37,459 nt of DNA from Syntrophaceae bacterium (GTDB taxonomy: Bacteria; Desulfobacterota; Syntrophia; Syntrophales; Smithellaceae). Position numbers and translations under genes: made by a program. Of the stretch, positions 23,529 to 31,855 are shown piece after piece (within the stretch, counting starts at the first letter, position 1; the number at the start of each line of letters is the position of its first letter). The stretch lies in NCBI GenBank assembly GCA_016927935.1, contig JAFGLS010000161.1, forward strand, positions 1 to 37,459, given 5' to 3'. The notes under the pieces are model-generated. The model was not told where the DNA came from. It ran no database searches and saw nothing but the letters and a program-made list of their open reading frames with translations.

Positions 23529-23586
23529 GTTTTGCTTCAACAAAATGACTAAAACATAATTAAAATAAAGTTTCTGGATAAATATT

Positions 23587-24126
23587 ATGGCTTTTATTCT
23601 TCCAACGCAAATAGGAACTCCACAAGGCGAATTGCTCTTTCGGAAGTCAGAAGAAATAACAGATCTTAATGAAGGAATAAAAATTATCAACTCATTGAGA
23701 GAAACTCTGGATTTTTATGGAGGAGTAGGCTTAGCTGCGCCTCAAATTGGCATTTCCAAAAAGGTTTTTATTGTTAATCTTCAACCTGCAAAAGATGATT
23801 CCGATTTACCTGATGTTGGTTTCAAAGCTTACATCAATCCGGAAATATTAAATGTTTCAACGGAAACTAATGTATATGCCGAAGGATGCCTGAGTGTTTT
23901 TTATGCAACTCTTTATGGATCAGTCATCAGACCGGATTGTTTAAAGATAAAATATCTGGATATTAAAGGGAAACAACATATTGACGAGATTTATCATCCG
24001 TTTCACGCACGGGTGATATTACATGAAAATGATCATTTGAACGGCAAGATATTTTTGCAACTGATAAAAACGGAAGATTTTTCTCAACTACACTGGAACG
24101 AAGATTTAGATATCAGAAAAAAATGA
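23587..24126 (+). CDS. def: peptide deformylase family protein
   Basis: Removes the formyl group from N-terminal fMet of new proteins. All three family motifs are present: GVGLAAPQIG (46-55), EGCLS (99-103, metal Cys101) and HENDHLNG (146-153, metal H146 and H150, catalytic E147). The 179-residue length is normal. Sequence between motifs is less typical (YAEGCLSVFYATLYGSVIRP lacks the usual aromatic/Pro context), so this could be a second, specialised deformylase rather than the housekeeping one. It is alone, not paired with fmt as is common. Confidence 0.88.
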   Translation: MAFILPTQIGTPQGELLFRKSEEITDLNEGIKIINSLRETLDFYGGVGLAAPQIGISKKVFIVNLQPAKDDSDLPDVGFKAYINPEILNVSTETNVYAEGCLSVFYATLYGSVIRPDCLKIKYLDIKGKQHIDEIYHPFHARVILHENDHLNGKIFLQLIKTEDFSQLHWNEDLDIRKK

Positions 24127-24274
24127 CGCCTTCAAAAATTATTGTTAAAAGAACAAAAGTTGTCTTGTGTCCATAGGAGATATGCAGTTAACCATTACAT
24201 GACTATGTCTATATTATTAATTATTCGTTTTATAAATCAATTTTTCATGTATAATTTGGTTTTTTTATTATTAA

Positions 24275-24574
24275 GCCTATAACTTCATATCGGCCGGCGC
24301 AGAGTTGATACTCTTAACAGGCGGCATGTCGGTGGATCCGAACGATCTAACGCCATCGGCAATACGAATAACTGGATCACGGCTTATTACGCAAGGCATG
24401 CCCATGCACTTCCCTACAACAAGCCTCGATGTCTTCCTGCCACGTGTGTTCGCCGGAACTGAAATAACCAAAGAGGAAATTGCCAGTTACGGCGAGGGAG
24501 GGCTATGCATAGACTGCAAAATCTGCACTTATCCGCTTTGCTGGTTTGGCACAGGACAACGCCAAATCGGATAA
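24275..24574 (+). pseudogene. remnant of a molybdopterin-binding (MoeA/MogA-domain) protein C-terminus
   Basis: An open stretch of about 100 codons without a proper start encodes ISAGAELILLTGGMSVDPND, then TPSAIRITGSRL, and ends in AGTEITKEEIASYGEGG plus LCIDCKICTYPLCWFG. The TGGMSVDPxDxTP and GGLCxxCxxCxxPxCxFG parts are, from family knowledge, the middle and end of a larger molybdopterin-binding protein. The section between them (cofactor-binding GxPGxxxxxYxxxxPVxGLPG region) is missing, as is everything upstream. No ribosome site is seen. A degraded gene is the simplest reading; it borders a metal/chelate importer. The remaining gap 24127-24274 is AT-rich and featureless. Confidence 0.65.
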
Positions 24575-24775
24575 CTATTTTAAAATTATACTAAAAAATT
24601 ATGACTCTCAACTTGTTGCTCAAAGTTTAAAATTGAAGCTAATTTCAATCTTCCTTACTTCACGCAGAAAAGTCTAAAAAGAAAATTTTCATCAGTGTTT
24701 ATCCGTCTCAACTTTCTCAACATAACTTAACATCTATAGTTAAAATGCATAAAAATATAAAAGTAGTGGCACGAA

Positions 24776-24793
24776 TGTAAATAAAATGTTACA
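24776..24793 (+). promoter_or_regulatory. palindrome upstream of the FecCD-type importer
   Basis: TGTAA (24776-24780) and TTACA (24789-24793) are separated by 8 bp. They lie 56 bp before the permease ATG and could be an operator for a metal-responsive regulator. No consensus promoter is clear around it. The rest of the 24575-24848 gap is AT-rich with no gene. Confidence 0.35.
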
Positions 24794-24848
24794 CTTATCA
24801 TTGCGTACAGGCACGATGATGAACAGCCCTGGCGTTGGAGAATAAAGA

Positions 24849-25976
24849 ATGAGTCATCTTGAAAAACCATCTTTAGGGAATGATTCGGACGTATTAAAAA
24901 ACCGTGAAACGTCTATAAGCAATCTTTATCAAAAGTCGATTCACAAAAAAATTATTTTGTTTGCTGCTCTGCTGCTCACCCTGCTGGTTTTGATCGTTTA
25001 TGCTATTATGGTGGGTCATTACGACATGTCCATACGTAGAATCATCGAAACGTTATTGGGATGTAACGCCGGTACGGAAAATATCGTGGTTTGGAATATT
25101 AGGATGCCCCGAATTATGGCGGCAATCGTTACCGGTTGCGCCCTTGGATTGTCCGGTGTTGCCATGCAAAGCCTTTTAAGAAATCCCCTGGCTTCGCCTT
25201 CCACCTTAGGCGTCAGTCATGGAGCCGCGTTTGGCGCATCCTTTTCCATTGTTTTTCTTGGCGCGGGCATTACACACGGCAACAATATTATAATAACCGG
25301 TGAAGAAGGGTTGATATTTAAAAACGTTTATCTGGTTACTTTATGCGCGTTTGGGGGCGCTATGATTGCCACGATCGTCATCCTTTTACTGGCCAGACTC
25401 AAAAAAATGTCTCCGGAATCCATTATCTTGGCCGGCATAGCCATGTCTTCCTTGTTCACGTCGGGAACGATTCTTATACAATACGTTGCTTCTGAAGTGG
25501 AAATCGCTTCGGTGGTTTTCTGGACATTCGGCGATGTTGCCCGTTCCAATTGGACAGAAATAGGTTTTTTAATTGTAGTCACTTTGGGGGTTATGGTTTA
25601 TTTCATTTTTGTCAGATGGGATCTTAACGCAGTTTCCGCCGGCGAAGATACGGCACAATCATTGGGAGTAAAGGTGGAACGCTTTCGCTTGTGGGGCATG
25701 CTTCTGGCGTCGCTCGTGGCGTCTCTAGCTACGGCTCTGCATGGCGTGATCGCCTTTCTTGGATTACTGGCCCCGCATATCGGACGCCGTTTAATAGGAG
25801 CCGATCATCGTTTCCTTGTTCCTTATTCATGTCTGATTGGTGCGTTGCTGTTACTGCTTGCCGATACCGTCGGTCGTTTCATCGTCGGTTCGGGAACATT
25901 GCCGGTGGGAGTGTTGACATCCTTTATGGGCGCCCCTCTTTTCCTTTATCTGCTGATTCGGGGATTAAAAAAATGA
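24849..25976 (+). CDS. FecCD-type ABC permease (iron chelate/cobalamin/molybdate-type)
   Basis: A 375-residue inner-membrane permease of the BtuC/FecCD family with about ten helices. Markers: RMPRIMAAIVTGCALGLSGVAMQSLLRNPLASPSTLGVSHGAAFG (about 84-128), VSAGEDTAQSLGV (about 266), FLGLLAPHIGRRLIGADHRFLVPYS, and the C-terminal GTLPVGVLTSFMGAPLFLYLL. An N-terminal cytoplasmic extension of about 35 residues is unusual. GGAG precedes ATG 24849. Its stop overlaps the ATPase start by ATGA. Substrate is open: siderophore, cobalamin, haem or oxyanion (MolBC are of this fold). Confidence 0.94.
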   Translation: MSHLEKPSLGNDSDVLKNRETSISNLYQKSIHKKIILFAALLLTLLVLIVYAIMVGHYDMSIRRIIETLLGCNAGTENIVVWNIRMPRIMAAIVTGCALGLSGVAMQSLLRNPLASPSTLGVSHGAAFGASFSIVFLGAGITHGNNIIITGEEGLIFKNVYLVTLCAFGGAMIATIVILLLARLKKMSPESIILAGIAMSSLFTSGTILIQYVASEVEIASVVFWTFGDVARSNWTEIGFLIVVTLGVMVYFIFVRWDLNAVSAGEDTAQSLGVKVERFRLWGMLLASLVASLATALHGVIAFLGLLAPHIGRRLIGADHRFLVPYSCLIGALLLLLADTVGRFIVGSGTLPVGVLTSFMGAPLFLYLLIRGLKK

Positions 25977-26734
25977 TACTAAAAGTTGACGGGCTGGAAT
26001 TTTCTTATTACGAAACTCCTATTTTGAAAAATATAGGATTTGAACTCAAGAAAGGTCAGATCACGGCAATATTGGGTATAAACGGAGCGGGAAAGACCAC
26101 CTTGCTCAAATGCTTGAATCGGATTCTTCACCCGAGGGAAGGAACTGTTTTTCTGAATGAAGAAAATGTCAAAAACATGAGCAGGAATCATATCGCCAAG
26201 CATTTCGCCTATGTTCCGCAAAACTACGAAGAAGAGCATTTGACCGTATTTGATGCCGTTTTGCTGGGTCGAAAGCCTTATATCAAATGGGAAGCCACTG
26301 CCCGGGATTTAAGCATTGTTGAGGCCATCCTCTTCCGTCTGAATATCGAACATCTCGCTCTCAGGCCTATTAATCAATTAAGCGGCGGAGAGATGCAAAA
26401 GGTTGTCATTGCCAGAGCGTTTGCGCAGGAACCGGAGGTTCTTCTTATGGACGAACCAACGAGTAATCTGGATTTAAAAAATCAACTCCAAGTTATGCAA
26501 TTAATCCGTAAAGCCGTCCGTGAGCATGATATGGCAGCCATTGTTTCTATGCATGATATTAACCTGGCTTTTCGATTCGCAGATTATTTTTTAATGCTTC
26601 GGGAAGGTCGGATTTATATATCAGCTTCCCAAAAAGAGATAACCGCGGAAGACATTGCGCAGGTTTATGGGGTAAAGGTGATTCTTGGGGAAATGAATCA
26701 TTATAAGATTGTCATACCAATAGACGAAAATTGA
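25973..26734 (+). CDS. ABC transporter ATPase (FecE/BtuD type)
   Basis: A 253-residue ATP-binding subunit. Walker A GINGAGKTTLLK (about 36-47), Q-loop FAYVPQNYEEEH, signature LSGGEMQKVVIARAF, Walker B VLLMDEPTSNLDL, H-loop AAIVSMHDINLAF. ATG 25973 overlaps the permease stop; an upstream in-frame start inside the permease is rejected. It is followed after 13 bp by the binding-protein gene. Confidence 0.95.
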   Translation: MILKVDGLEFSYYETPILKNIGFELKKGQITAILGINGAGKTTLLKCLNRILHPREGTVFLNEENVKNMSRNHIAKHFAYVPQNYEEEHLTVFDAVLLGRKPYIKWEATARDLSIVEAILFRLNIEHLALRPINQLSGGEMQKVVIARAFAQEPEVLLMDEPTSNLDLKNQLQVMQLIRKAVREHDMAAIVSMHDINLAFRFADYFLMLREGRIYISASQKEITAEDIAQVYGVKVILGEMNHYKIVIPIDEN

Positions 26735-26747
26735 TAAGGAGCATATT

Positions 26748-27851
26748 TTGAAAACATTAAGAAATTTATTAACCGTTTTTTTAGTTTTGGTTTTTATCAT
26801 CTTGATAGATTTGCATCCGTGTTTGGCGGGAGAAATGATCGAGATTACGGATATGACCGGCAGACAGGTTTCGGTTATCAAAAATCCGGACAGAATTATC
26901 TGCTTGGGAACAGGAACCATGCGGTTGATTGTTTATCTTCAATCGCAACATAAAATCATTGGGATAGAGGATTATGAAAATCGATTTCCTTTAGGGCGGC
27001 CTTATTGGATGGCGCGTGGCGGTGATTTGGCCCATTTACCTTCCATCGGACCCGGTGGTCCTGGTGCAATTAACAAAGAACCGGATTTGGAAAAAGTTCT
27101 GGCGGTTAAACCGGACGTTATCTTTATTACCTATCTGGATCGTGACAAAGCCGATGCCCTGCAAAAAAAGATCGGCATTCCGGTGGTCGTTTTAACCTAT
27201 GGTACGTTTGGAACGTTTGATGAGAAGATATATGAATCCATGCGTCTTTGCGGGAGAATTCTTGATCAACAGGACCGGGCTGAAGCCGTTATCCGTTTCA
27301 TTGAAAATTCCCGAAAGGATCTTTTGAAAAGAGTTGCAAAAATCCCTAAAACGAAAAAACCGTTCGTGTATATTGGAGGCATAGGGTTCCGCGGCGCCCA
27401 TGGTATTGAGAGCACGGAAACGGAATATATTCCTTTTGAATGGGTCAAAGCCAAACACGTTGCCAAACAAGGTGCTCAAAAAGGTCATATTTTCTTAGAT
27501 AAGGAAAAAATTCTGAGTTGTAATCCTGATATTATCTTTCTCGATGGCGGCGGCAATGAACTGATCCGTCAGGATTATGCAAAAAAAACATCTTTTTATC
27601 AAGCGCTTGGAGCATTTAAAAACAAAAAGGTATATATGCTCTATGCCTTCAATTCCTATATGACCAACATCGAGACCGTTATTGTTGATACGTATGCCGT
27701 GGGTAAAATTATTTATCCTGAAAATTTTAAGGACGTTAAAATGGATGAAAAGGCGGATGAAGTATATTCGTTTTTTCTTGGACGCCCGATTTATAAAAAA
27801 ATGGAAAAAACTTATGGGAAGATCGGAGAAAATCCTTCTTATTTACAATAA
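26748..27851 (+). CDS. periplasmic substrate-binding protein of the FecCD-type importer
   Basis: A 367-residue class III (TroA/BtuF-like, PF01497) binding protein with a Sec signal peptide (about 1-26, ending PCLAG). Core: MIEITDMTGRQVSVIKNPDRIICLG, IVYLQSQHKIIGIEDYENR, VLAVKPDVIFITYLD, and a C-terminal lobe with NPDIIFLDGGGN. The GGIGFRGAHGIEST motif is typical of binding proteins whose substrate is not a classic siderophore. TTG 26748 has AAGGAGC upstream. Molybdate or tungstate is possible given the adjacent molybdopterin-protein remnant, but this is conjecture. Confidence 0.9.
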   Translation: MKTLRNLLTVFLVLVFIILIDLHPCLAGEMIEITDMTGRQVSVIKNPDRIICLGTGTMRLIVYLQSQHKIIGIEDYENRFPLGRPYWMARGGDLAHLPSIGPGGPGAINKEPDLEKVLAVKPDVIFITYLDRDKADALQKKIGIPVVVLTYGTFGTFDEKIYESMRLCGRILDQQDRAEAVIRFIENSRKDLLKRVAKIPKTKKPFVYIGGIGFRGAHGIESTETEYIPFEWVKAKHVAKQGAQKGHIFLDKEKILSCNPDIIFLDGGGNELIRQDYAKKTSFYQALGAFKNKKVYMLYAFNSYMTNIETVIVDTYAVGKIIYPENFKDVKMDEKADEVYSFFLGRPIYKKMEKTYGKIGENPSYLQ

Positions 27852-28053
27852 ACCAGGTTTAACTTTTCAAATTCCCATTTCTCTGTTCTTCCATTTTGTT
27901 AAAAATCATGACAGACCACAATCGCATTTTTCTGGATAACAATGGCAGTAAAAAGCATTTTTACATGGGAAAATGCATAGTTATAGTGTTGCACGTAAAA
28001 CTTATGGTAAAAGTAACGGAAGAAATCAACGTGTTAAACTAACTTTGTGTATC
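27852..28053. other. convergent intergenic region with overlapping AT-rich hairpins
   Basis: Between the binding-protein gene and the oppositely oriented cytochrome b gene. Two mutually exclusive hairpins overlap: GTAAAAA/TTTTTAC (27948-27964) and GCATTTT/AAAATGC (27955-27976). Either could help end transcription from one side. Nothing else recognised. Confidence 0.4.
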
Positions 28054-28647
28054 TTATTCTCCAATTTCTTCTCGTCCGGTAATCATCGCCATAGTATATG
28101 ACAATGGAGTTTTCCCAGTAGTTGTCATATAGATATGTATCACCAGAAAGATAAGCATCAAAAATGCGCTGATCGTATGGATAATTGCGAACGTTTCAAA
28201 AGATATGGATAATCCCATAATCTGAAGTTCATTATAAAAAAAGCAAACCAGCCCGCTGATTATAAGAACCGGTAGTATAAATAACAGAATAGACAGGTAG
28301 CTGAGCCTCTGTAACGGGTTTAATTTTGCTTCAGGAGTTTTCTTATAGGGATGCGGTTCATCATAAAATATACCTATCAGGTAGCAGTGTATTACTTTAT
28401 CGATATCTTTTAGTGTGGGAATATATTGCCTCCACTCGCGGGTGCATATGTGCCAGATAATAGCAAAAATGGTTACTATTATCAGTATCCAAGCGGCCAG
28501 CGCGTGCATTTCATAGGTATTTTTATATCCGAATATTTCGTAAGTTCCGTGTAGTTCAAAACCGGTTAGCAGAAGAAAAATGATAAGAGCCGCCTGTAAC
28601 CAGTGCCATAATCTTTCAGTGCCTTTGTACATTATAACTTGTTTCAT
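28054..28647 (-). CDS. membrane cytochrome b (cytochrome b561/formate-dehydrogenase gamma-like)
   Basis: A 197-residue integral membrane dihaem cytochrome b (PF01292-like). Four helices are visible. Candidate haem histidines lie at H15 (ERLWHWLQ), in the EMHALAAWI helix, and in the AIIHTISAFLMLIFLVIHIYM helix, the usual pattern. A charged cytoplasmic loop (about 70-110) is rich in Lys/Pro (EPHPYKKTPEAKLNP). Its ATG is 1 bp from the octahaem cytochrome stop, so the two form a quinone-linked redox pair: cytochrome b takes electrons from quinol in the membrane and passes them to, or receives them from, the periplasmic cytochrome. Confidence 0.9.
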   Translation of the reverse strand: MKQVIMYKGTERLWHWLQAALIIFLLLTGFELHGTYEIFGYKNTYEMHALAAWILIIVTIFAIIWHICTREWRQYIPTLKDIDKVIHCYLIGIFYDEPHPYKKTPEAKLNPLQRLSYLSILLFILPVLIISGLVCFFYNELQIMGLSISFETFAIIHTISAFLMLIFLVIHIYMTTTGKTPLSYTMAMITGREEIGE

Positions 28648-28648
28648 T

Positions 28649-30265
28649 TTACTTTCTCCTTTTTAACCGAAAAATTATACGTCCAAAACCATGTGCCAAT
28701 ACACCAATGATTGTAAGAATCAATAAAGACCACCCAATTTTATCGAGCCATATAACACGATCACGTCCCGGCAGGTAGAAGCCGGCAACACTGGCGAGTC
28801 GCCCGTCACGAGCGTGGCAGACTGCACATTTAAGTGAGTTTTCTTTGGGGGCTACCATGTGAGTGACCGGCCAGTACATTACTGTATCAACAAAGCCTAT
28901 TTTCCCACTGAATTTTTCTCCGGATTCAGTCATGCCGATTTCCACAGACCTTTGCCAGTCGTAATCCGACCAGTAGGCTCCGCTTCCTTTGGGGCCAAAC
29001 AGTTTGCTTATCACCAAACGGTTGGCTTGGGCATCATAAACCTGACTTCCTTGGAAATATTTGAACGGGAAAATTCTTGCTTCTGGATCATTATAATCAC
29101 CCAGAGGTTGGTTAATTTTGACCGGACGTTCATCCGGCAGAGTGTCTTTCATGGTTGTATATTTCATCGCGCCATTATACCAGGCATAAATTGGGGTTAC
29201 ATTTTTTTCCCAGGTCATGTCCCCTTTCATTGTGTGATAAGTCGGTCTGCCGTCAGCATCTTTTTTTTCAATCGGTTTTTTATCATCCGTGAATTTTCCT
29301 GCAGTTGACCAATCCCACCGCATCATGGTGCTCACTTTACCCCGCGCGAAACTCGGGATGTGGCATGCCTGACAGGAGACTTTGTCAGTATGGTCATTGA
29401 GCTTGGCTGAGTCTTTATGAGGCGTAGCTCCGTGACAAGACTCACAGGAAAGATGGCTTCCCAGAGCTGTTGCTTGACGATTTAATGAAGCGCGCTGTTT
29501 ATAGTATCTACCTGATATTTCGTGATTTATTGTTGTATGACAGTCGGTGCAGGTAAAGTTCGCACCTTCTTTGGACATATGAACGTCCAAATCTCTTTTG
29601 GCCGAAAAGATGGAAGAATTCAAGTCCCCGTGCTTAACCCCATCACCGCCACCGCCATAGAAATGACAGGTGCCGCAATTTTTCAAACTGGTTTTCCCAA
29701 CCGTCTTGGCCGAAACATTAAGGTTAACGGGGCTAAATGTCTTTCCTCCGAAATTTTTCTCCGTATAAGCCGGATGACCACAGTCAGTTGGAAACTTCTT
29801 ATATTGACCTGAATGATCATGACACACAAGACAATCAATGTTTTTTTCAACCGTGAAATCAAAACTCTCATCTTTCCAACCATAACCGGAATGACAGCTG
29901 GTGCACCTGCACCAGTTCGTACGCGGAGATAGTCAAAAGTTGTTTATAATACGGGCTTTACCCATTCCCTCCTTCCCCATTTTGTCCAATCCCCAGGTCC
30001 AGTGGTAAGTATTTTGCACTTGTTTTGCAGCTTCAGTGTGGCAGGAAAGACATGCCTTGGTTGCATCAGGTCCTTGTTTCATAGGTTGATTAAGAATTCC
30101 AAATTTGCTGTGATCTGCAGTCGGTTTGGAAACAACCGGCAACTTCTGAGTATCAGATTTATTTGAATCCGAAACTGCCCAGCATACAAACGTAAACAAG
30201 ATTAATGACAAGCAGGCGATAACAATGCATATCTTTACGTAAATTTTGAATTTCCTTTTAATCAT
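28649..30265 (-). CDS. octahaem c-type cytochrome (tetrathionate reductase family) with in-frame UGA at 29933-29935 (candidate Sec111)
   Basis: A 538-residue periplasmic cytochrome when TGA is read through. Eight CxxCH haem sites: ACLSCH, RCTSCH, DCLVCH, NCGTCH, TCTDCH, SCESCH, SCQACH, KCAVCH; one before and seven after the TGA. N-terminal signal/anchor (9-30) and C-terminal membrane helix with KRRK. The DGVK motif (D208, K211 in GGGGDGVKHGD) is where the tetrathionate reductase family has its lysine haem ligand. In family members the TGA position is Cys (NNFC-x). The TGA lies in INNF-TGA-LSPR, three residues after Asn108. A SECIS-like hairpin follows. GGAGG precedes ATG 30265. If TGA were a stop the product would carry one haem. 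Confidence 0.85.
29898..29935 (-). promoter_or_regulatory. SECIS-like element of the octahaem cytochrome
   Basis: On the coding strand the hairpin CTGGTGCAGGTGCACCAG (29915 down to 29898) has a 7-bp perfect stem CTGGTGC/GCACCAG closing an AGGT loop. The GG starts 26 nt after the UGA (29935-29933). Stem top and loop closely resemble the apical part of the E. coli fdhF SECIS (GC-AGGTCT-GC). This is the strongest of the three. Confidence 0.8.
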
Positions 30266-30529
30266 AATAGCCCCCTCCCGATTTAACTATCCATGTGTAA
30301 CAAACAACAAACTTTTGTGATTAAACTAAATAATACTGTTAAAACACAGCACAAGATGAAATGAAGCCAACAAGATTTAACTAATGCTTCAATGGGTTTT
30401 GTATAGCAGTCATTTTACACTATTTCAACAACTAAAATTCATATCTGAATAAAAAATTTTAACTTATAAGAACTATGTACTTGACTGTTCTTTCTATTAT
30501 ATAGTACCTGAATTTTCCGGAAAAAAATT
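30266..30529. other. divergent intergenic region between the cytochrome operon and resB
   Basis: 264 bp, AT-rich, must hold promoters for both directions. TTGACT (30481-30486) and TATAGT near 30500 lie upstream of resB but with too short a spacing to call a promoter. A lone TTGTGA half-site of the HcpR/CRP kind is present near 30315. No open reading frame of note. Confidence 0.4.
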
Positions 30530-31855
30530 ATGGGAAAAAAAATATATAATTTATTCTCCTCTGTAAAACTTACAGTAATTCTTTTTCTTGTAATTGCCGT
30601 TAGCTCAATTTTGGGCACTTTCATAGAACAGGGTTTGACGCCTGAAAAATATAAGATAATATTCGGTAAAACAGCATTTCATGTCCTAAATTTTTTCAAT
30701 GTTTTTGATCTTTACCATTCCTGGTGGTTTACATTTCTTTTGCTTTTATTATCTGTAAACCTCATTTCATGTACCTTAAAACAACTTCCCCATATAGCCG
30801 ATATAACCTTTAAGGCAAAACAAAAAATCGACTATTCCAGGTTTAGTGCACCGCAGATCATTGAAACACTGCACTCTCAGAAAAACCTGTCGGTCATTGA
30901 ACAAAAGGTGATTTTATTTCTACAATCCATTTCTAGTTCTTTAATACGGGTAAATAAAAATGGTGTCTCTTATTTCTTTGCGGAAAAAGGCAAGTTTTCC
31001 AGGTGGGGAATGACTCTGGTACACTGCAGCGTGCTTTTCATACTTGGAGGCGGACTAATCGGGGCTATATGGGGATTCAGCGGCCAGATGAATTTGGTCG
31101 AAGGTGGGCAATCCGACTCTGTATATTTATTCGGAAATGAAGGCATAAAGAAACTGGGGTTTTATGTTGCCTGTAATGATTTTTCGGTAAAGTATTATGA
31201 AACCGGAACTCCGAAAGAATACAAAACCAACCTGACAATAATAAATAATGATAAAGAAGTCTTAAAAAGCGTGATCAGGGTAAATCATCCTTTGACTTAT
31301 AAAGGGTTTAAATTCTCTCAGGCATCTTTTGGTCTTGCCGGAGCTTACAATTTTAAAGTCAAAGTAATAAATAACATTACAAAAGAGGAAAAATTCTTAA
31401 CGGTGGATATGATGAACAAAGTCCCCGTTTCCGGGAACGATCTGTCTTTTGCCGTAGCCAGATTTGATTCTGATTACATGGGTCAGGGGCCTGCGGTGCT
31501 TGGTGTTTTAATCCGGCCGGGAAAACAACACGACATATTTTGGCTGCCGAAAAACTCGTCAATGCAGAGAGACAATTATGTTTTTACCTTGAAAAATTTT
31601 GATACCGTCTATTATTCCGGCATACAGGTTAATAAAGACCCTGGAGTTATCCTCGTTTGGATCGGATTTATCCTGATTATTGTTGGATTTATATTAAGTA
31701 TTTTTTTTGAACACATAAGAATATGGATTCGCATATCAAGGGATAAGGAAGGATATGAAATTTCTATTGCAGCTAATACCAGCAAAAATAAAAATGCCTT
31801 TAAGGAAAAAATAAACATAATGATTGCAGAATATCTGCAAGGTGAAACATCATGA
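30530..31855 (+). CDS. resB: cytochrome c biogenesis protein ResB/Ccs1
   Basis: A 441-residue membrane protein of system II cytochrome c maturation. The ResB N-terminus is recognisable: LFSSVKLTVILFLVIAVSSILGTFIEQG, then WWFTFLLLLLSVNLISCTL, a third helix MTLVHCSVLFILGGGLIGAIWG, a large periplasmic domain (about 180-370) and a fourth helix VILVWIGFILIIVGFILSIFFEH. With CcsA it carries haem across the membrane and joins it to apocytochrome. ATG 30530 lacks a strong ribosome site; no better start is visible. Overlaps ccsA by ATGA. Placed next to an eight-haem client gene. Confidence 0.92.
   Translation: MGKKIYNLFSSVKLTVILFLVIAVSSILGTFIEQGLTPEKYKIIFGKTAFHVLNFFNVFDLYHSWWFTFLLLLLSVNLISCTLKQLPHIADITFKAKQKIDYSRFSAPQIIETLHSQKNLSVIEQKVILFLQSISSSLIRVNKNGVSYFFAEKGKFSRWGMTLVHCSVLFILGGGLIGAIWGFSGQMNLVEGGQSDSVYLFGNEGIKKLGFYVACNDFSVKYYETGTPKEYKTNLTIINNDKEVLKSVIRVNHPLTYKGFKFSQASFGLAGAYNFKVKVINNITKEEKFLTVDMMNKVPVSGNDLSFAVARFDSDYMGQGPAVLGVLIRPGKQHDIFWLPKNSSMQRDNYVFTLKNFDTVYYSGIQVNKDPGVILVWIGFILIIVGFILSIFFEHIRIWIRISRDKEGYEISIAANTSKNKNAFKEKINIMIAEYLQGETS

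Noticed and set aside
24767-24782. sigma54 promoter before the FecCD importer (TGGCACGAATG...)
   Set aside because: The -24 half matches but there is no TTGC at the right distance.
25691-25972. N-terminal extension of the ABC ATPase
   Set aside because: It overlaps the end of the permease out of frame and lacks any domain; ATG 25973 begins exactly at the family start.
29933-29935. TGA as a genuine stop splitting the cytochrome into two genes or a pseudogene
   Set aside because: The frame and all family motifs continue without loss for over 400 codons, the downstream part has no ribosome site or signal peptide of its own, and a SECIS-like hairpin follows. Two other genes nearby show the same pattern at known redox Cys positions.
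30310-30330. HcpR/CRP-type site upstream of the cytochrome operon
   Set aside because: Only one half-site (TTGTGA) is present, without the matching TCACAA arm.
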